25,079 nucleotides of DNA from a virus. Below the pieces are notes generated by a model. It worked only from the letters and a program-made list of their open reading frames with translations, was not told the DNA's origin and searched no databases. The translations under genes and the position numbers were made by a program. Position 1 is the first letter of the stretch. The number at the start of each line of letters is the position of its first letter. Location of the stretch: positions 1 through 25,079 of the IMG/VR virus record IMGVR_UViG_3300044647_001322. One strand, given 5' to 3'. Of this stretch, positions 21,659 through 25,079 are shown one piece after another.

Positions 21659-21734
21659 GCGGATGTAGCGCAATTGGTAGCGCACCACCTTGCCAAGGTG
21701 GATGTTGCGAGTTCGAGTCTCGTCATCCGCTCCA
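21659..21734 (+). tRNA. tRNA-Gly (anticodon GCC), CCA encoded
   Basis: A full cloverleaf: acceptor GCGGATG with CATCCGC, D-arm GCGC...GCGC, anticodon stem CCACC/GGTGG with loop TTGCCAA (anticodon GCC), T-arm GCGAG-TTCGAGT-CTCGT, discriminator T and an encoded CCA. It has its own promoter-like box. It may supply Gly-tRNA for phage translation or serve as an attachment-site gene; no second copy of its 3' half was noticed in the window. Confidence 0.97.
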
Positions 21735-21751
21735 CTATATACAATAAGGCT

Positions 21752-21907
21752 ATGGAACAGCAGTCACACCTATTTGATGAGATAAAGGCTAGTACACGCC
21801 TGCAGATGGCCAAGGAGATACTTAAGGGTATCAAAGGTCTAAATTTATCGGCCCCTACCATTGACCAGATAACCCAGATAGTTAAGGATGCCCAAGAGGG
21901 CGTTTAA
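21752..21907 (+). CDS. hypothetical protein, 51 aa
   Basis: A short helical protein from ATG 21752 (MEQQSHLFDEIKAS), preceded by AAGG. A longer frame starting at 21593 would run through the tRNA and is rejected. It ends 4 nt from a convergent minus-strand gene. No family recognised. Confidence 0.55.
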   Translation: MEQQSHLFDEIKASTRLQMAKEILKGIKGLNLSAPTIDQITQIVKDAQEGV

Positions 21908-21911
21908 TAAT

Positions 21912-22166
21912 TTAATGTCCCTCGTCAATGACCCACGCTACGTGGTCCACGTTGTTCTTAATCTTCTTTACACTTCTATAATCATGTAGAGATAAGAGAG
22001 CCTTACTTAGAGCCTCATCCGATGTCCTTGCCTTTCCTCTACGAGTTATGTGAGGCTGCTGGATTTCTGGCCTGTCAGGATACTCGTGCCAACAATCTGT
22101 GCGAATTGTCCAATGCCACACCCCACCACCCCTCTTATTGGCTGAAATTGTAAATTGCCCATTCAT
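21912..22166 (-). CDS. hypothetical protein, 84 aa
   Basis: A small soluble protein with a beta-rich first half (GGGVWHWTIRTDCWHEYPD) and a basic helical second half (TSDEALSKALLSLHDYR). The codon pattern and the convergent fit with 21752-21907 support it, and it is the only minus-strand gene in this block. A GGGGAGG lies upstream, but at a long distance from the ATG. Role unknown. Confidence 0.6.
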   Translation of the reverse strand: MNGQFTISANKRGGGVWHWTIRTDCWHEYPDRPEIQQPHITRRGKARTSDEALSKALLSLHDYRSVKKIKNNVDHVAWVIDEGH

Positions 22167-22233
22167 AAAGTAAGCATACCTCCCCTATTCAATAATTTTT
22201 TCTCAGTACTAACCAAAGCAGTAGCCAGGAGGG

Positions 22234-22241
22234 TATAGGAT
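22234..22241 (+). promoter_or_regulatory. TATAGGAT promoter box, leaderless start at 22249
   Basis: TATAGGAT ends 7 nt before ATG 22249, so transcription should begin at or next to the A of the start codon. CAGTAGCCA lies 8-9 nt upstream of the box. The AGGAGGG at 22227-22233 is too far from the ATG to act as a ribosome-binding site. Confidence 0.5.
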
Positions 22242-22248
22242 TTATCCC

Positions 22249-22389
22249 ATGAGTACTAATGACTGCACCAGCAAGTGCGAGTTTGATTTAGATATGGATG
22301 GTCAAGTAACCTGTGTTATGTGTGGCTCAAGGGAGAGTTCTAACCCCAATGGTTGTTGCGATTTACCTCCCGCTTCATTTGAGGAGTAA
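22249..22389 (+). CDS. Cys-rich mini-protein (zinc-ribbon type), 46 aa
   Basis: Starts MSTNDCTSKCEFDLD; cysteine pairs CTSKC, CVMC and CC suggest a zinc ribbon. There is no ribosome-binding site at usual distance and a -10 box ends 7 nt upstream, so leaderless translation is likely. It lies 2 nt before the next Cys-pair gene. Small ribbons like this are common in actinophages and lack assigned roles. Confidence 0.6.
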   Translation: MSTNDCTSKCEFDLDMDGQVTCVMCGSRESSNPNGCCDLPPASFEE

Positions 22390-22391
22390 CT

Positions 22392-22532
22392 ATGTATCTA
22401 TTTGGTCTAGAGTTGCGAAGAGATACTCGCACTAAGGAGGTAGTCATGGTCACCTGTTCCAGGTGTTCTAAGGACTATATGATCTCCGCAGATAATATGC
22501 GAGTTCCTAATTACTGTCCAAGTTGTAAATAA
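22392..22532 (+). CDS. zinc-ribbon mini-protein, 28-46 aa
   Basis: Two CxxC pairs (CSRC, CPSC) form a zinc ribbon. Two starts are plausible: ATG 22392 with GGAG 5 nt upstream (46 aa), and the internal ATG 22446 with a stronger AAGGAGG (28 aa, MVTCSRCSKDY). Both products would contain the ribbon. Role unknown. Confidence 0.6.
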   Translation: MYLFGLELRRDTRTKEVVMVTCSRCSKDYMISADNMRVPNYCPSCK

Positions 22533-22548
22533 CTGATCGGAGAATCAA

Positions 22549-22722
22549 ATGGTCTTAATAACTGACTTCTTAGCACTACTGTGTGTGACTGTCGTAGCAC
22601 TGTATGTGTTGTGGGTATCCCGCAAGGCTGGTAATCCCGTATATCTAGTAATGAAGATTTTGTCGGTGATGATTGCCTTACTCTGGATTGTTGCGGCATT
22701 TTTGTATTCTTCTCAGCAATAA
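22549..22722 (+). CDS. two-TM small membrane protein, holin-like
   Basis: 57 aa: a hydrophobic segment from about residue 4 to 23 (FLALLCVTVVALYVLWV), a short basic loop (SRKAGNP) and a second segment about 33-53 (LVMKILSVMIALLWIVAAF), then a polar tail. CGGAG lies 7-8 nt before ATG. Size and topology fit a class II holin, but no lysis gene is adjacent; the lysozyme-like gene is 11 kb away. Other small membrane roles remain possible. Confidence 0.65.
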   Translation: MVLITDFLALLCVTVVALYVLWVSRKAGNPVYLVMKILSVMIALLWIVAAFLYSSQQ

Positions 22723-22728
22723 CTAGAT

Positions 22729-23097
22729 ATGCCATATAAGGACAGGAAGTCCGATAAGGCTAAGGCGACTAATCAAAAGGCAGGTAAGAAGTACTACCTT
22801 AAAAATAGGGGCGCCCAGTTATTACGTAATAAGACCAAGAAGGATCAGATACGTGATTACATCCGTAAGTATAAAGAACATAGAGGATGTATGGATTGCG
22901 GCGTTAAATATCCTTACTATGTCTTAGATCTAGATCATCGTGATCCAAGTGATAAGAAGTTCACTCCAGCAGCCCTACACAAGACAGGCAGTTGGGAGAA
23001 GATGATTAAAGAGATCCGCAAGTGCGATGTCGTATGTTCTAACTGTCATAGACAGAGGACCCACGAGAGAGGGCACTACACCCACACCAATAGTTAA
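22729..23097 (+). CDS. HNH endonuclease
   Basis: A 122-aa protein with a basic N-terminal half and a compact HNH domain: CMDC, LDLDHRDPSDKKF, and CSNCHRQRTHERG. It is distinct from the larger HNH protein at 14928-15545, lacking the extra finger modules. It is likely a DNA nuclease of phage-processing or homing type. Starts 6 nt after the membrane-protein stop without a strong ribosome-binding site. Confidence 0.85.
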   Translation: MPYKDRKSDKAKATNQKAGKKYYLKNRGAQLLRNKTKKDQIRDYIRKYKEHRGCMDCGVKYPYYVLDLDHRDPSDKKFTPAALHKTGSWEKMIKEIRKCDVVCSNCHRQRTHERGHYTHTNS

Positions 23098-23156
23098 TAC
23101 AAGGAAACATAGCCCAAGACTCTTGAAACTCGAAGAGTTAGGTAGTGGCTATGTGA

Positions 23157-23162
23157 TAGGGT
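23157..23162 (+). promoter_or_regulatory. TAGGGT promoter box, leaderless start at 23169
   Basis: ATGTGATAGGGT (23151-23162) resembles the box before RNR. TAGGGT ends 6 nt before ATG 23169 and no ribosome-binding site intervenes in standard register, so the transcript probably begins at the start codon. Confidence 0.45.
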
Positions 23163-23168
23163 GGGAAT

Positions 23169-23600
23169 ATGGAAATAAAAAGAAACTGCGGAACTTGCAC
23201 AAAATGTTGTGAAGGTTGGTTATCAGGTAGTGCTTTAGGGCATTCTTTTTATAAAGGTAAGCCATGCCACTTTATTGCAATAGGTAAAGGTTGCACCGTA
23301 TACGCTAAGAGACCTAAAGACCCTTGTGTAGTGTACACCTGTGGGTGGTTAACAAATGCAGACCTTCCTGAATGGATGAAACCATCCGAAATCAACGCAA
23401 TAGTAGATTTTAGAAAAATTGAAAATACAGATATTCACTACATACGCACTAGTGAGGCAGGAGAAACTTTAAGATCCGATGTCCTTTCTTGGGTTATATC
23501 TTATGCGCTTTTAAAAAAATATAATTTATATTGGACAGTAAATGGGGCAAATTACTGGCAAGGCAGTCCTGAATTTTGCGAAATTGCTTCTAAATTTTAA
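23169..23600 (+). CDS. YkgJ-like Cys-cluster protein
   Basis: A 143-aa protein with a dense N-terminal cysteine set (NCGTCTKCCEG, KPCHF, KGCTVY, DPCVVYTCGW) as in YkgJ-family proteins, thought to bind zinc or iron. The C-terminal half is AT-rich coding with no known motif. It has its own promoter-like box, no neighbour overlap, and lower GC than the flanking HNH and GNAT-like genes, so it looks like an inserted cargo gene. Its role is unknown. Confidence 0.75.
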   Translation: MEIKRNCGTCTKCCEGWLSGSALGHSFYKGKPCHFIAIGKGCTVYAKRPKDPCVVYTCGWLTNADLPEWMKPSEINAIVDFRKIENTDIHYIRTSEAGETLRSDVLSWVISYALLKKYNLYWTVNGANYWQGSPEFCEIASKF

Positions 23601-23650
23601 TTTTTTTCAATAAAGCCCCAAGACAGTAGCCATAATGTCACAATACAGTT

Positions 23651-24166
23651 ATGGCCAGATATGCAGAATTCCAAGACTCAGCAGGAAGACACTACGTTGA
23701 GCACGATATGCCTGAAGAGACGGCATACAAGCATCCAATCCGATCCTACGGTGATGCACGTCGTCTTTCTGTATATGACACAAAGGATTCAACGCCAAGA
23801 ACAGTTGATCCAAAAGGTGGCGGAGTTAGAGAGAATCCAAAGGGTGAACCAGGATTAGTTGGTTATTCAGATTTTTATCGTGAGCCTGTTCGTGATTCTG
23901 GTATTACATTTGTAACTAAAGATCAAAAAGGCAATGAGGTACGTGAAAAATCAAAGCCAATCGCAGATACTAATATCGGATACATGCGTGTACATGATCA
24001 GTATAAAGGCGGAGGAATTGGCCGCCAGATGTTTGATTACATGCACAAGACAACTCCAGAAGGATCAATCCTAAATGTAGGCAAGGCAGCATCTAATGAG
24101 ACGCTACATATGTCTGAGAAGTTAAAGAAAGAAAAGCCAGATTCAATCAAGTATAAGTTGTTCTAA
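23651..24166 (+). CDS. GNAT-like acetyltransferase-fold protein
   Basis: 171 aa. The C-terminal half carries an acetyl-CoA-binding-like motif A, IGYMRVHDQYKGGGIGRQM (near residues 109-127), and a later helix with NVGKAASNETLHMSEKL as in GNAT N-acyltransferases. The N-terminal half is polar and unrecognised. The stop overlaps the next ATG by one base, pairing it with an Arr-like protein, so the two modification enzymes may share a target. A CAGTAGCCA element lies 19 nt upstream. The fold call is moderate. Confidence 0.65.
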   Translation: MARYAEFQDSAGRHYVEHDMPEETAYKHPIRSYGDARRLSVYDTKDSTPRTVDPKGGGVRENPKGEPGLVGYSDFYREPVRDSGITFVTKDQKGNEVREKSKPIADTNIGYMRVHDQYKGGGIGRQMFDYMHKTTPEGSILNVGKAASNETLHMSEKLKKEKPDSIKYKLF

Positions 24167-24480
24167 TGAACAACAATCTATCTAAGCAGCAGTTTGGCCC
24201 CATGTACCATGGCACTCGTGCAGATGTAAGTGGTGGCTTTATATTTCCTGCTGTCACTGAAGGAGAGAGTCGCATGGCTAATGCATGGGCTACAAGTGAT
24301 CCAGGGCAAGCGAGATTCTTTGGCGAGACTAAGATGCCAAAAGGTGCTGAGAAGAATCCCGTTAAAGTCTACAAGGTGCAACCAGTTAGCAATGAAGTTA
24401 AAGAAGAGTCTGGGAACATAGAGGGTGAACGCTTCTATTCCTCCCCTCACGGGTTTATGATTACTGGAGAACACAAATGA
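24166..24480 (+). CDS. Arr-like (rifampin ADP-ribosyltransferase family) protein
   Basis: 104 aa. After an N-terminal tag (NLSKQQFG) comes MYHGTRADV, matching the HGT..D motif that holds the first catalytic His of rifampin ADP-ribosyltransferases (Arr). It is followed by WATSDPGQARFFGE, like the YLTA..DAA.WGAE segment of Arr but with Trp for Tyr, then VKVYKVQPVS and a C-terminal FMITGEH, like the IYIVEPTG and VVGEV ends of Arr. It is shorter than Arr (about 140 aa) and the late acidic residue is not obvious. ADP-ribosylation of a host protein is plausible, but activity is uncertain. Confidence 0.65.
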   Translation: MNNNLSKQQFGPMYHGTRADVSGGFIFPAVTEGESRMANAWATSDPGQARFFGETKMPKGAEKNPVKVYKVQPVSNEVKEESGNIEGERFYSSPHGFMITGEHK

Positions 24481-24608
24481 GCGCCCAAAATTTATCTCCT
24501 CAGCAATTCGGCGTTAAGGTAATGCCAAAAGAGATGTATGTAAATGTTGCAATGCAGATGACACCTCCATCAGAGGCATCTAACACAGCAAGTAGTACAA
24601 AAGCATGA
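24477..24608 (+). CDS. small protein with NLSPQQFG N-terminus, 43 aa
   Basis: MSAQNLSPQQFGVKVMPKEM followed by a Met/Ser-rich tail. It begins inside the Arr-like stop (ATGA). The first residues share NLSxQQFG with the Arr-like protein, as if a common leader had been placed on different bodies. No fold recognised. Confidence 0.6.
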   Translation: MSAQNLSPQQFGVKVMPKEMYVNVAMQMTPPSEASNTASSTKA

Positions 24609-24736
24609 GCGCCAAATACTCACGTAGCGAACCATTTAACAAGATGCAGATTAAAGACGGCTGGATAGTAATCATGCGAAAGGATGGCACAGTTAAATCA
24701 CGCCTTGAGCCATACCGACCAAAGGTTAAAAAATAA
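24605..24736 (+). CDS. small basic protein, 43 aa
   Basis: MSAKYSRSEPFNKMQIKDGW then a basic beta-hairpin-like part (VIMRKDGTVKSRLEPYRPK). It overlaps the previous gene by 4 nt (ATGA) and the nuclease gene by 1 nt (TAATG). Composition suggests nucleic-acid contact; no family recognised. Confidence 0.6.
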   Translation: MSAKYSRSEPFNKMQIKDGWIVIMRKDGTVKSRLEPYRPKVKK

Positions 24737-25079
24737 TGTATGAGTACCGTGTCAAGAAAGTTGTTAAGGTAGTTGATGGCGATACTATCGATGTTGATAT
24801 TGATTTAGGTTTCTCTATCTCCTTCTTCTCCCGTGTGCGCCTAGCAGGTATAGATACACCTGAGAGTCGTACTACTAATGCAAAGGAAAAAACCCTCGGC
24901 TTGGAGGTTAAAGAGAAACTTAAAAAAGAATTAGCGGCGGCAAAAGACGTAGTAATCAAGACGGAGAAGCCTGACTCATCAGAGAAGTACGGACGTATAC
25001 TAGGTTGGGTGTTTTTAGACGGATCAGATGTGTCGCTTAATCAGAGGTTAATTAATGAAGGTTATGCTTGGACATATGG
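24736..25079 (+). CDS. staphylococcal-nuclease-like protein (3' end cut by window)
   Basis: The 114 visible residues match thermonuclease (SNase): VVDGDTIDVDID, RVRLAGIDTPES with the Arg, Asp and Glu of the active site, and KYGRILGWVF with the second catalytic Arg, then LNQRLINEGYAW. It cuts DNA or RNA using Ca2+. No signal peptide is present. It is the last of a 1- to 4-nt overlapping run of short genes. Confidence 0.9.
   Translation, partial: MYEYRVKKVVKVVDGDTIDVDIDLGFSISFFSRVRLAGIDTPESRTTNAKEKTLGLEVKEKLKKELAAAKDVVIKTEKPDSSEKYGRILGWVFLDGSDVSLNQRLINEGYAWTY

Larger units (their letters stand above)
21410..23632 (+). repeat. dispersed 9-mer CAGTAGCCA, four copies
   Basis: Copies at 21410-21418, 21625-21633, 22219-22227 and 23624-23632, all on the plus strand and all between genes. 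Three lie just upstream of a gene (tRNA, 22249, 23651), two of them as CCAAAGCAGTAGCCA. In two cases a TAGGAT box follows 9-10 nt later. Likely part of a phage promoter or a transcription-factor site. Confidence 0.6.

Noticed and set aside
21659-21734. tRNA-Gly as proven attachment site
   Set aside because: No second copy of the tRNA 3' end was noticed, integrase lies 10 kb away, and phage-like genes continue on both sides.
21593-21751. Longer reading frame running through the tRNA into the gene at 21752
   Set aside because: It translates the tRNA-Gly gene and has no ribosome-binding site; the ATG at 21752 is the sensible start.

Overview
The window looks like part of the genome of a temperate tailed phage (or a prophage) of a low-GC actinobacterium, most plausibly a freshwater or marine planktonic actinobacterium. 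The reasons are a WhiB-type protein, an MSMEG_6728-family protein, a perfect actinobacterial LexA (SOS) box, a tyrosine integrase, HNH endonucleases with zinc fingers, a lysozyme-like protein, dense packing with 1-, 4- and 8-nt start/stop overlaps, and AT-rich composition. No terminase, portal, capsid or tape-measure gene is visible, so this is a portion of a larger genome. The taxonomic placement is inference.

Layout. (1) 1-9433, plus strand: small unrecognised genes, a 2OG-Fe(II) oxygenase with its own promoter, a nucleotidyltransferase, a HAD-like protein that seems to start at ATT, a large TGT-like/Cys-cluster protein, a class II (B12-dependent) ribonucleotide reductase, and an AT-rich pair made of a flavin-dependent tryptophan-halogenase-like protein and a small membrane protein. 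(2) 9460-11865, minus strand: tyrosine integrase translationally coupled to a secreted lysozyme-like protein, then a small gene. This block is flanked by inverted AAGTTAGTT repeats and contains period-6 GCTTCT/GCTATT repeats. (3) 12097-20259, minus strand: a long early-type operon with an unknown protein, a small HTH (excisionase-like) protein, an MSMEG_6728-like protein, WhiB, a 52-aa protein resembling sigma-70 region 4.2, zinc-ribbon and membrane mini-proteins, an HNH endonuclease, two conserved unknowns, and a MoxR AAA ATPase next to a VWA protein that also carries HExxH. (4) 20260-21658: about 1.4 kb without a convincing gene but rich in dyads, a G-quadruplex motif, AAGTTAGTT repeats and a LexA box; a control region (early promoter, possibly origin or attachment functions). 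(5) 21659-25079: tRNA-Gly(GCC), then mostly plus-strand short genes: zinc ribbons, a two-TM holin-like protein, HNH, a YkgJ-like Cys-cluster protein, GNAT-like and Arr-like (ADP-ribosyltransferase) proteins, and a staphylococcal-nuclease-like protein cut by the window end.

How it may work together (inference): host LexA could link the control region to DNA damage; WhiB, the sigma-4-like protein and the AlpA-like HTH could retarget transcription and recombination; MoxR-VWA could remodel a host or phage complex; RNR, oxygenase, halogenase and the YkgJ-like gene look like metabolic cargo, several with a private TAGG(A/G/T)T promoter. Candidate leaderless genes follow such boxes at 22249 and 23169.
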